Source: Moringa oleifera
Taxonomy: Eukaryota > Streptophyta > Magnoliopsida > Brassicales > Moringaceae
DNA length: 64,000 nucleotides
Assembly: GCA_021397835.1 (NCBI GenBank)
Contig: JAJFZO010000902.1
Coordinates: 964,001-1,028,000 of the forward strand
Direction of reading: 5' to 3'
The notes below the pieces were generated by a model. That model did not search any database, was not told where the DNA came from, and saw only the letters and a list, made by a program, of their open reading frames with translations. Position 1 is the first letter of the stretch. Every line of letters starts with the position of its first letter. Shown piece by piece: positions 24,066 to 36,462 of the stretch. The translations under genes were made by a program, and so were the position numbers.

Positions 24066-26143
24066 CCTAAACTTCTCCTCCGATAAAACCTCTGCTGCTA
24101 GTCCTACTCCAACGAAACTTCTACCGCTATACTACTGCACTGCCATTGCTACTCTATCCAAGCTACCACTACTATATGCTAATGCTACTCCTCTAAACTG
24201 CTACTACTAGTGCCACTTCGTTTAAGCTACTAAAGCTATACTGCTATTACTTCTCAATTCGAACTGCTATTGTTATACAGCTACAGCTACCAGTTTAAAC
24301 TTTTTTTATTACTCATCAAAACTGCTACTGCTTGTGCTTCTCTATCTAAACTTGAATTGCTACTCATGAAAGCTTCTACTACTACTGCTACTCATCCAAA
24401 CTTCTATTACTGTTGCTAATCAAGTTAAACTGCTACTACTAATCCATCATAGCTACTACTCTTTCTGAATTGCTACTATTATACTTTTATTACTTTTCTT
24501 TTAAACTTCTAGTGTTACAACTACTCCATTTAACCTTTTACACCTACACCGAAATTGCTAATCAATTCGAGCTCTCACTGCTCTATTGCAATGGCTGCTC
24601 GATTTAAATTGCCAGTCTTACTGCTACTCATCAAAACCGCTACTCCCACTACTAATGCATCTAAATTGCTACTGCTATACTACTACTGCTCCTCTCTCTG
24701 AACTACTATTACACTACAACTGCTACGATGCTATACTGCTATTGGTATTGTTATAGTGCTACTTTTACTATTATCGTGTTCACTATTCCTTTTAAATAAA
24801 CAGTATGATATTGCCTAAAAAATATTAATGTACTCAAATGAGATTAGTAGCTTCTACTTATCAAATCGAGAATCCCAGATATCATGATTGCCTCCCCTAG
24901 ACAGCAAGTAAGAAATTCAATCATTTAGTTACAAAGTGAACTATGTTATCAAACATATAGTTTTGAAAAAAAACAAAATAACAAAATTACTTATCTTTAT
25001 ACAGAAGTAAGCCCACATATTTGGTTCAGCTCTCTTGAAAGTCAAAGAATTATGCAGCCCAACTCTAGTTCATAAAAATGGGCAACAAAATACATCAACT
25101 ATGATTGCTCAAGAAAGCTGACAATTTACTTGTAGTTTCCCATCAGTGGGTTTCAAATCATCATCCGGTCTGCTCCTGTCTAGTGAATAGCCAAAGAATA
25201 ACCTTTTGGCCTCGTACTCTCTGCTTTTTCAAAATTAAAAGGGGTTAGCGGCAGCTGAGGATTTTAATGCAAGAAAATAGACTTATTTCTTATTAAATAT
25301 AGGCATAAATTTGACATACTGCGTTAAATAACTACGGAGAACAATTTAATGAAATATACTATCGTACCAGTAATTTGCGAGAAAGGAAAATAAGCCCCGA
25401 ATGCGACATGTGCAGCATAAAGTTTTACATCAACAATCCACTCCGTAATTGGGTGCTTTACTTGTTCATTAACACTAAACATCTTAATAAGGTAGCTGGC
25501 AAGCCATTTCAAATACAAAACCCCTTATGCCAAAACCACAATAAAAACATGGTCAAAACTTATAGACCTGATTTTTTGCATCCCAAGTCAGAAATATTAT
25601 CTATAAAGATATTGACATGAATGAATACATGCAAATAAAAATTATGAAGTACACCTGAAGGAACAGCCAGTAAAGTATACCAGCGATAAAAGCTTGGATA
25701 TTAAAAATGGCATTGATTAGTGTCCATGCTTTCAAGATACTCAACAGTTGTAGCTCAAAAGTAATTAACCATTTAGCGAACCTTTTAGTTGCTTGCTGAA
25801 GTTCCTTGATAGTTTTCAAAGTGGCTAATGTAATTTGACCCTCCTTAATAATCTGTCCCACACACATTAAAAAGTAAAGATCTAATTGACAAAATGCTAT
25901 TCTTCCTCGCTTATGGTTGGGAAGGTAGGATATAACTTGAATTTAATAAAAAAAAATAGCAAAACAAGAAAAATATTATACGTAATAACAAAATCAAAAT
26001 TCATTGACAACAAAAAGAATGAACCTTCTGGTGCCTCCTCTCAATATTACAATCCCTGCAATGAAAAGCTGCAACATTCTCATAATGACCACAAAGTAGC
26101 TGAATCACTATATTTCAACTCTAGTTAGAAAATATGATACATA
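24066..26143 (-). repeat. ACC array unit 7 (complete)
   Basis: 2,078 bases. Exon 6 near 24,865; exon 4 near 25,135; exon 3 near 25,370-25,462; exon 2 near 25,682-25,855; exon 1 near 26,028-26,102. Shares the short deletion near 25,882 with unit 6, and the 20-base deletion before exon 3 with units 4 and 8. Confidence 0.92.
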
Positions 26144-27740
26144 TCTAAACTTCTCCTCCGTTAAAACCTCTGCTGCTAGTCCTATTCCAACCAAACTTCT
26201 ACTGCTATACTACTGCACTGCCATTGCTGCTCTATCCAAGCTACCACTACTACATTCTAGTGCTACTCCTCTACACTGCTGCTGCTAGTGCCACTTCGTT
26301 TAAGCTACTACAACTATACAGCAATTACTTCTCAATTCGAACTGCTATTGTTATATAACTACAGCTACCTGTTTAAACTCCTTTTATTACTCATCAAAAC
26401 AGCTACTGCTTGTGCTTTTCTATCTAAACTTGAATTGTTATTCATGAAAGCTTCTAATACTACTGCTACTCATTCAAACTTCTATTACCGTTACTAATCA
26501 AGTTAAACTGCTACTGCTAATCCATCATAGGTACTACTCTCTCCAAATTGCTACTGTTATACTTTTATTACTTTTCTTTTAAACTTCTGGTGTTACAACT
26601 ACTCCATTTAAGCTTTTACACCTACACCAAAATTGCTAATCAATTCGAGCTCCTACTACTCTACTGCAACGGCTGCTCGATTTAAATTGCCAGTCTTACT
26701 GCTACTCATCAAAACTGCTACTCCTACTACTCATCAAATCATCATCCGGTCTTCTCTTGTCTAGTGAAACTCTAAAGAATCACCTTTTGGCCTCGTACTC
26801 TCTGTTTTTTCCAAATTAAAAGGGGTTAGCGGTAGTTGAGGATTTTCATGCCAGGAAATAGCCTTATTTCTTATTAAATATAGGCATAGATTTGACATAC
26901 TGTGTTAAATAACTACAGAGAACAATTTAATAAAATATACTATCGTACCAGTAATTTATGAGAGAGGAACATGGGCCCCGAATGCAACATGTGCAGCATA
27001 AAGTTTTACATTAACAATCCACTCCATAATTGGGTGCTTCACCTGTTCATTAACACTAAACATCTTAATAAGGTAGCTGGCAAGCCATTTCAAATACAAA
27101 ACGCCTTATGCCAAAACCACAATAAAAACATGGTCAAAAGTTATCAACCTGATTTTTCGCATCCCAAGTCCGAAATATTATCTATAAAGATATTGACATG
27201 AATGAATATATACAAATAAAAATTATGAAGTATACCTGAGGGATTAGCCAGTAAAATATACCTGGGATACAAGCTTGGATATTAAAAAATGGCATTTATT
27301 AGTGTCCATGCTTTCAAGATACTCAACAGTTGCAGCTCAAAAGTAATTAACCATTTAGCAAACCTTTTAGTTGCTTGCTGAAGTTCCTTGATAGTTTTCA
27401 AAGTGGCCAACGTAATTTGACCCTCCTTAATAATCTGTACCACACATATTCAAAAGTAAAGATCTAATAAAAACATTCTCTGAAAGGATAAATGATATTC
27501 TTCCCCACTTATGGTTGGGAAGGTAGGATATAACTTTAATTCAATAAAAAAAATAACAAAACAAGAAAAATATTATACGTAACTACCAAATCAAAAGTCA
27601 GTGACAACAAGAAGAATGAACCTTCTAGTGCCTCCTCTCAATGTTACAATCCCTGCAATGAAAAGCTGCAACATTTTCATAATGACCACAAAGTAGCTGA
27701 ATCACAATATTTAAACTCTAGTTAGAAAGTACGGTACATA
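26144..27740 (-). repeat. ACC array unit 8 (internal deletion of exons 5-6)
   Basis: 1,597 bases, about 500 shorter than its neighbours. At about 26,730 the CTA tract (ctactactcatcaaa) passes directly into exon 4 sequence (tcatcatccggtc), removing the end of the tract, exon 6 and exon 5. The joint lies in a short run, atcaaa/ttcaaa, present in both parents. Exon 3 near 26,950-27,045, exon 2 near 27,260-27,430, exon 1 near 27,623-27,697. Confidence 0.92.
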
Positions 27741-29831
27741 TCTAAACTTCTCCTCCGTCAAAACCTCTGCTGCTAGTCCTACTCAAACCAAACTTCTAAC
27801 GTTATACTACTGCACTGCCATTGCTACTCCATCTAAGTTACCACTGCTATATGCTAGTGCTACTCCTCTAAACTGCTGCTGCTAGTGCCACTTCGTTTAA
27901 GCTACTACAGCTATACTGCAATTACTTCTCAATTCGAACTGCTATTGTTATACAGCTACAGCTACCCGTTTAAACTCCTTTTATTACTCATCAAAATTGC
28001 TATTGCCTGTGCTTTTCTATCTAAACTTGAGTTGCTACTCATGAATGCTTCTACTACTACTCATCCAAGCTTCTATTACCGTTGCTAATCAAGTTAAACA
28101 GCTACTACTGATCCATCATAGCTACTACTCTCTCCGAATTACTACTGTTGTACTTTTATTACTTTTCTTTTAAACTTCTGGAGTTACAACTACTCCATTT
28201 AACCTTTTATACGTACACCGACATTGCTAATCATTTCGAGCTCCTACTGCTCAACTACAACGGCTGCTCGATTTAAATTGCCAATCTTACTGCTACTCAT
28301 CAAAACTACTAATCCCGCTACTAATGCATCTAAACTGCTACTGCTATACTACTACTGCTCCTCTCTCTGAATTACTATTACACTGCAACTGCTACGATGC
28401 TATACTGCTATTGGTATTGTTATAGTGCTACTTTTACTATTATCGTGCTCATTATTCCTTTTAAATAAACAATATGTTATTCCCTAAAAAATATTAATGT
28501 ACTCAAATGAGATTAGTAGCTTCTACTTACCAAATTGAGAATCTCAGATTTCATGATTGCCTCCCCTAGACTGCAAGTAAGAAATTCAATCATTTAGTTA
28601 GAAAATCAACCATGCTATTAAACATATAGTTAAAAAAAAAACAAAATAACTTATCTTTACACAGAAGTAAGCCTACATATTTGGTTCAGCTCTCCTGAAA
28701 GTCAAAGAATTATTCAGCCTAACTTTAGTTCATAAAAATGGGCAATAAAATACATCAACTATGATTGCTCAAGAAAGCTGACAATTTACTTGTAGTTTCC
28801 CATCAATGGGTTGCAAATCATTATCCGGTCTTCTCCTGTTTAGTGAATAGCTAAAGAATAACCTGTTGGCCTCGTACTCTCTGCTTTTTCCAAATTAAAA
28901 GGGGTTAGCGGTAGCTGAGGATTTTCATGCCAGAAAATAGCCTTCTTTCTTATTAAATATAGGCATAGATTTGACACACTGCATTAAATAACTACGGAGA
29001 ATAATTTAATGAAAAATAGTATCGTACCAGTTATTTGTGAACATCGGCCCCGAATGCAACAAGTGCAACATAAAGTTTTTCATCAACAATCCACTCCGTA
29101 ATTGGGTGCTTCACCTGTATGCAATACTTGCTGACATTCATTAACACTAAGCATCTTAATAAGGTAGCTAGCAAGCCATTTCAAATACAAAACACCTTAT
29201 GCCAAAACCACAACAAAAACGAGGTCAAAACTTATCAACCTGATTTTTTGCATCCCAGGTCAGAAATATCATCTACAAAGATATTGACATGAATGAATAG
29301 ATGCAAATAAAAATTATGAAGTACACCTGAGGGAACAACCAGCCATGTATACCTGCGATACAAGATTGGGTATTAAAAAATGGCATTTATTAGTGTCATG
29401 CTTTCAAGATACTCAACAATTGCAACTCAAAAGTAATTAACCATTTAGCAAACCTTTTAGGTGCTTGCTGAAGTTCCTTGATAGTTTTCAAAGTGGCCAA
29501 TGTAATTTGACTCTCCTTAATAATCTGTACCACACATATTCAAAAGTAAAGATCTAATAAAAACATTCTCTAAAAGGATAAATGCTATTTTTCCTCGCTT
29601 ATGGTTGGGCAACTAGGATATAACTTGAATTCAATAAAAAAAAATAGCAAAACAAGAAAAATATTATACGTAATAACCAAATCAAAATTCAGTGACAACA
29701 AAAAGAATGAACCTTCTTGTGCCTCCTCTCAATATTACAATCCCTGCAATGAAAAGCTACAACATTGTCATAATGATCACAAAGTAGCTGAATCACTATA
29801 TTTTAACTCTAGTTAGAAAATACGATACATA
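27741..29831 (-). repeat. ACC array unit 9 (complete)
   Basis: 2,091 bases. Exon 6 near 28,540; exon 4 near 28,795; exon 3 near 29,025-29,115, where about 10 bases coding LSQ are lost (ttatttgtgaacatcgg); exon 2 near 29,352-29,520; exon 1 near 29,712-29,786. Confidence 0.92.
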
Positions 29832-31941
29832 TCTAAACTTCTCCTCCGTCAAAACCTCTGCTGCTAGTCCTACTCCAACCAAACTTCTACCGCTATACAA
29901 TTGCACTGCCATTGCAACTCTATCAAAGCTACCACTGCTATATGCTAGTGCTACTCCTCTAAACTGCTGCTACTAGTGCCACTTCGTTTAAGCTACTACA
30001 GCTATACTGATATTACTTCTAAATTCGAACTGTTATTGTTATACAGCTACAGCTACCCGTTTAAACTACTTTTATTACTCATCAAAACTGCTACTGCTTA
30101 TACTTTTCTATCTGAACTTGAATTGCTACTCATGAAAGCTTCTACTACTACTGCTACACTTCCAAACTGCTATTATCGTTGCTAATCAAGTTAAACTGCT
30201 ATAGCTAATCCATAACAGCTACTGCTCTCTTCGAATTGCTACTGTTATACTTTTATTGTTATTCTTTTAAACATCTGGTGTTACAACTACTCCGTTTAAG
30301 CTTTTACACCTACACCGAAATTGCTAATCAATTCAAGCTCCTACTGCTTTACTGCAACGACTGCTCGATTTAAATTGCCAGTCTTACTCCTACTCATCAA
30401 AACAGTTACTCCCACTACTAATGCATCTAAACTGCTACTGCTATACTACTACTGCTCCTTTCTCTGAATTACTATTACACTGCAACTGCTATAATGCTAT
30501 ACTGCTACTGGTATTGTTATAGTGCTACTTCTACTATTATCGTGTTCACTATTCCTTTTAAATATACAGTATGTTATTACCTAAAAAATATTAATGTACT
30601 CAAATTAGATTAGTACCTTCTACTTACCAAATTGAGAATCCCAGATTTCATGATTGCCTTCCCTGGACTGCAAGTAAGAAATTCAATCATTTAGTTAGAA
30701 AATGAACCTTGCTATCAAACGTATAGTTTTGAAAAAAAAAATAACAAAATAACTTATCTTTACACAGAAGTAGGCCCACATATTTGGTTCAGCTCTCCTG
30801 AAAGTCCAAGAATTATGCAACCCAACTCTAGTTCATAAAAATGGGTAATAAAATACATCAACTATGATTGCTCAAGAAAGGTGACAATTTACCTGTAGTT
30901 TCTCATCAGTGGGTTTCAAGTCATTATCCGGTCTTCTCTTGTCTAGTGAATAGCTAAAGAATAACCTTTTGGCCTCATACTCTCTGCTTCTTCCAAATTA
31001 AAAAGGGTTAGCGATAGCTAAAGATTTTTATGCCAGAAAATAGCCTTATTTCTTATTAAATATAGGCATAGATTTGACATACTGCATTAAATAACTACGA
31101 GAACAATTTAATAAAATATACTATTGTACCAGCAATTTGTGAGAGAGGAACATCGGCCCTGAATGCAACATGTGCAGCATAAAGTTTTACATCAATAATC
31201 CACTCCGTAATTGGGTGCTTTACCTGCATGCTATACTTGCTGACATTCATTAACACTAAACATCTTAATAAGGTAGCTGGCAAGCCATTTCAAATACAAA
31301 ACACCTTATCCCAAAACCACAACAACAACGAGGTCAAAACTTATCAACCTGATTTTTCGCATCCCAAGTCAGAAATATCATCTATAAAGATATTGACATG
31401 AATGAATACTTGCAAATAAAAGTTATGAAATATACCTGAGGGAACAGCCAGCAAAGTGTACCTGCGATACAAGATTGGGTATTAAAAAATGGCATTTATT
31501 AGTGTCCATGTTTTCAAGATACTTAACAGTTGCAGCTCAAAAGTAATTAACCATTTAACGAACCTTTTAGTTGCTTGCTGAAGTTCCTTGATAGTTTTCA
31601 AAGGGGCCAATGTAATTTGACCCTCCTTAATAATCTGTACCACACATTAAAAAGTAAAGATCTAATAAAAACATTCTCTGAAAGGATAAATGCTATTCTT
31701 CCTCTCTTATGGTTGGGTAGATAGGATATAACTTGAATTCAACAAAAAAAAAAATAGCAAAACAAGAAAAATATTATACGTAATAACCAAATCAAAATTC
31801 AGTAACAATAAAAAAAATGAACCTATTGGTGCCTCCTCTCAATATTACAATCCATGCAATGAAAAGCTATAACATTTTCATAATGATCACAAAGTAGCTG
31901 AATCACTATATTTCAACTGTAGTTAGAAAATACGATACATA
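29832..31941 (-). pseudogene. ACC array unit 10, reference unit with exon map
   Basis: 2,110 bases; exon limits read from flanking AG and GT. Exon 1 is 31,823-31,897 (75 nt), exon 2 31,462-31,634 (173 nt, one base short of the 174 expected), exon 3 31,130-31,223 (94 nt), exon 4 30,893-31,051 (159 nt), exon 5 30,758 to about 30,808, and exon 6 30,628-30,667 (40 nt). Exon 2 reads IIKEGQITLAPLKTIKELQQ, then breaks frame before AATVEYLE. Exon 3 reads VKHPITEWIIDVKLYAAHVA; the family's VEHPVTEW Glu, part of the conserved ATP-grasp site, is Lys. Exon 4 has lost 29 bases covering the EHGGGYDAW segment seen in unit 0. Exon 5 keeps PNMWAYFCVK but its donor GT is AT. The CTA tract is 29,832-30,560. Confidence 0.92.
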
Positions 31942-34050
31942 TATAAACTTCTCCTCCGTCAAAACCCCTGCTGCTAGTCCTACTCCAACCAAACTTCTAC
32001 CCCATACTACTGCACTGCCATTGCTACTCTATCCAAGCTACCACTGCAATATGCTAGTGCTACTCCTCTAAACTACTGCTGCTAGTGCCACTTCGTTTAA
32101 GCTACTACAGCTATATTGCAATTACTTCTCAATTCGAACTGCTATTGTTATACAGCTACCCGTTTAAACTCCTTTTATTACATATCAAAACTGTTACTAC
32201 TTGTGCTTTTCTATCTAAACTTGAATTGCTACTCATGAAAGCTTCTACTGCTACTACTACTCATCCAAACTGCTTTTACTGCTGCTAATCAAGTTCAACT
32301 GCTACTACTAATCCATCACAGCTACTACTCTCTGCGAATTGCTGCTGTTATACTTTTATTACTTTCTTTTAAATTTTTGGTGTTACAACTACTCCAATTA
32401 AGTTTTTACACCTACAACGAAATTGCTAATCAATTCGAGCTCCTACTGCTCTACTGCAACGACTGCTCGATTTCAATTGCTAGTCTTACTGCTACTCATC
32501 AAAACTGCTACTCTCACTACTAATGCATCTAAACTGCTACTGCTATACTATTACTGCTCCTCACTCTGAATTACTATTACACTGCAACTGCTACAATGCT
32601 ATACTGCTATTGGTATTGTTATAGTGCTACTTTTACTATTATCGTGTTCACTATTCCTTTTAAATAAACAGTATGTTATTACCTAAAAAATATTAATGTA
32701 CTCACATGAGATTAGTAGCTTCTACTTACCAAACTGACAATCCCAGATTTCATGATTGCCTGCCCTAGATTGCAAGTAAGAAATTCAATCATTTAGATAG
32801 AAAATGAACCATGCTATCAAACGTATAGTTTTGAAAAAAAAAACAAAAAAACAAAATAACTTATTTTCACCCATAAGTAAGCCCACATATTTGGTTTAGC
32901 TCTCCTAAAAGTCAAAGAATTATGCAGCCCAACTCTAGTTCATAAAAATGGACAATAAAATACATCAACTATGATTGCTCAAGAAAGGTGACAATTTAGC
33001 TGTAGTTTCCCATCAGTGGGTTTTAAATCATCATTTGGTCTTCTCCTGTCTAGTGAATAGCTAAAGAATAACTTTATGGCCTCGTACTCTCTGCTTTTTC
33101 CAAATTAAAAGGGGTTAGCAGTAGCTGAGGATTTTCATGCTAGAAAATAGCCTTATTTCTTATTAAATATAGGCATAGATTTGACATACCGCGTTAAATA
33201 ACTACGGAGAACAATTTAATGAAATATATTATCATACCAGTAATTTGTGAGAGAGGAACATCGGCCCTGAATGCAACATGTGCAGCATAAAGTTTTACAT
33301 CAAAAATCTACCCCGTAATTGGGTGCTTCACCTGTATGCAATACTTGCTGACATTCATTAACGCTAAACATCTTAATAAGGTAACTGGCAAGCCATTTCA
33401 AATGCAAATCATCTTATGCCAAAACCACAACAAAAACGAGGTCAAAACTTATCAACCTGATTTTTCGCATCCCAAGTCAGAAATATCATCTATAAAGATA
33501 TTGACATGAATGAATACTTGCAAATAAAAATTATGAAATATACCTGAGGGAACAGCCAGCAAAGTATACCTGCGATACAAGATTGGGTAGTAAAAAATGG
33601 CATTTATTAGTGTCCATGCTTTCAAGATACTCAACAGTTGCAGCTCAAAAGTAATTAACCATTTAGCGAATCTTTTAGTTGCTTGCTGAAGTTCCTTGAT
33701 AGTTTTCAAAGGGGCCAATGTAATTTAACCCTCCTTAATAATCTGTACCGTACACATTAAAAAGTAAACATTTAACAAAAATATTCTCTGAAAGGATAAA
33801 TGTTATTCTTCCCTTTTCATGGTTGGGCAGGTAGGATATAACTTGAATTCAATAAAAAAAAAAAAACAAAACAAGAAAAATATTATACGTAATAACCAAA
33901 TCAAAATTCAGTGACAACAAAAAGAATGAACCTTCTGATGCCTCATCTCAATATTACAATCCCTGCAATGAAAAGCTGCAACATTTTCATAATGATCACA
34001 AAGTAGGTAAATCACTATATTTCAACTCTAGTTAGAAAATACGATACATA
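31942..34050 (-). repeat. ACC array unit 11 (complete)
   Basis: 2,109 bases. Exon 6 near 32,735; exon 4 near 33,005; exon 3 near 33,240-33,332 with a TGA (gggtagatttttgatg); exon 2 near 33,568-33,740; exon 1 near 33,930-34,005. Carries the aaggggcc variant of exon 2 also seen in units 10 and 12. Confidence 0.92.
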
Positions 34051-36462
34051 TCTAAACTTCCCCTCCGTCAAAACCTCTGCAGTTAGTCCTACTCCAACCA
34101 AACTTCTACCCTATACTACTGCACTGCCATTGCTACCCTATCCAAGCTACCACTGCTATATGCTAGTGCTACTCCTCTAAACTACTGCTGCTAGTGCCAC
34201 TTCGTTTAAGCTACTACAGCTATATTGCAAATACTTCTCAATCCGAACTGCTATTGTTATACAGCTACAGCTACCCGTTTAAACTCCTTTTATTACTCAT
34301 CAAAACTGCTACTGCTTGTGCTTTTCTATCTAAACTTGAATTTTTACTCATGAAAGCTTTTACTACTACTGCTACTCATCCAAACTGCTATTACCGTTGC
34401 TAAGCAAGTTACACTGCTACTGCTAATCCATCACAGCTACTACTCTCTGCGAATTGTTACTGTTATACTTTTATTACTTTTCTTTTAAACTTCTGGTGTT
34501 ACAACTACTCCATTTAAGCTTTTACACCTACATCAAAATTACTAATCAATTTGAGCTCCTGCTGCCTTACTGCAACTGCTTGATTTAAATTGCCAATCTT
34601 ATTGCTACTCATCAAAATTGCTACTCCCACTACTAATGTATCTAAACTGCTACTGCTATACTACTACTGCACCTCTCTCTAAATTACTATTACATTGCAA
34701 CTGCTACAATGCTATGCTGCTATTGGTATTGTTATAGTACTACTTTTACTATTATCGTCTTCACTATTCCTTTTAAATAAACAGTATGTTATTACCTAAT
34801 AAATATTAATGTACTCAAATGAGATTAGTAGCTTCTACTTACCAAATTGAGAATCCCAGATTTCATAATTGCCTATCTTAGACTGCAAGTAAGAAATTCA
34901 ATCATTTAGTTAGAAAATGAACCTTGCTATCAAACGTATAGTTTTGAAAAAAAAAAACAAAAAAACAAAATAACTTATCTTTACACAGAAGTAAGCCCAC
35001 ATATTTGGTTCAGCTCTCCTGAAAGTCAAAGAATTATGCAGCCCAACTCTAGTTCATAAAAATAGGCAATAAAATATATCAACTATGATTGCTCAAGAAA
35101 GGTGACAATTTACCTGTAGTTTCCCATCAGTGGGTTTCAAATCATCATCCGATCTTCTCCTGTCTAGTGAATAGCTAAAGAATCACCTTTTGGCCTCGTA
35201 CTCTCTGCTTTTTCAAATTAAAAGGGGTTAGTTGTAGCTAAGGATTTTCATACCAGAATATAGCCTTATTTCTTATTAAATATAGGCATAGATTTGACAT
35301 ACTGCGTTAAATAACTACGGAGAACAATTTAATGAAATATACTATCGTACCAGTAATTTGCGAGGGAGGAACATCGGCCCCGAATGCAACATGTGCAGCA
35401 TAAAGTTTAACATCAACAATCCACTCTGTAATTAGGTGCTTCACCTGTATGCTATACTTGCTGACATTCATTAACACTAAACATCTTAATAAGGTAATTG
35501 GCAAGCCATTTCAAATACAAAACGCCTTATGCCAAAACCACAACAAAAACGAGGTCAAAACTTATCAACATGATTTTTCGCATCCTAAGTCCGAAATATC
35601 ATCTATAAAGATATTGACATGAATGAATACATGCAAATAAAAATTATGAAGTATACTGAGGGAACAGCCAGCAAAGTATACTTGCGACACAAGATTGGGT
35701 ATTAAAAAATGGCATTTATCAGTGTCCACGCTTTCAAGATACTCAACAGTTAGAGCTCAAAAGTAATTAACCATTTAGCAAACCTTTTAGTTGCTTGCTG
35801 AAGTTCCTTGATAGTTTTCAAAGGGGCCAATGTAATTTGACCCTCCTTAGTGATCGGTACCACACACTTTAAAATGTAAAGATCTAATAAAAACATTCTC
35901 TAAAAGGATAAATGCTATTCTTCCCCTCTTATGGTTGGAAAGATAAGATATAATTTGAATTCAATAAAAAAAAAGCAAAATAAGAAAAACATCATACATA
36001 ATAACCAAATCTAAATGTAATGACAATAAAAAGAATGAACCTTACGGTATCTCCTCTGAATATTACAATCCCTACAACGAAAAGCTACAACATATTTATG
36101 ATGATCACAAAGTAACTGAACCACTAAATTTTAATTTCAATTAGAAAATATGATACAAATTGCAAAACAAGAAAAATATTATACGTAATAACAAAATTTT
36201 AATAAAAATTTTAATAAAAAAACATACTCTTTTATGGTTGGGCAGGTAGGATATAACTGGAATTTAATAAAAAAATTGCAAAACAAGAAAAATATTATAC
36301 GTAATAACAAAATCAAAATTTAGTGACAACAAAAAAAATGAACCTTCTGGTGCCTCATCTCAATATTACAATCCCTGCAATGAAAAGCTGCAACATTTTC
36401 ATAATGATCACAAAGTAGCTGAATCACTATATTTCAACTGTAGTTAGAAAATACGATACATA
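34051..36462 (-). repeat. ACC array unit 12 (recombinant, two copies of exon 1)
   Basis: 2,412 bases, about 300 longer than its neighbours. The stretch 35,900-36,158 is nearly the same as the end of unit 13 (about 38,290-38,557), including the diagnostic ccttacggtatctcctctg exon 1 variant. It is followed, at tgcaaaac near 36,159, by a second exon 1 region of the unit 11 type (about 36,335-36,410). The unit is therefore a chimera of two array subtypes. Other exons: 6 near 34,850, 4 near 35,115, 3 near 35,350-35,445, 2 near 35,680-35,850. Confidence 0.91.

Noticed and set aside
21111..35504. Recurrent 62-68 codon minus-strand frames containing VKHPITEWIVDVKLYAAHVA as independent genes
   Set aside because: They are ACC exon 3 read through into flanking introns (the extra residues before and after come from AG- and GT-bordered intron). 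The family exon is only 94 nt.
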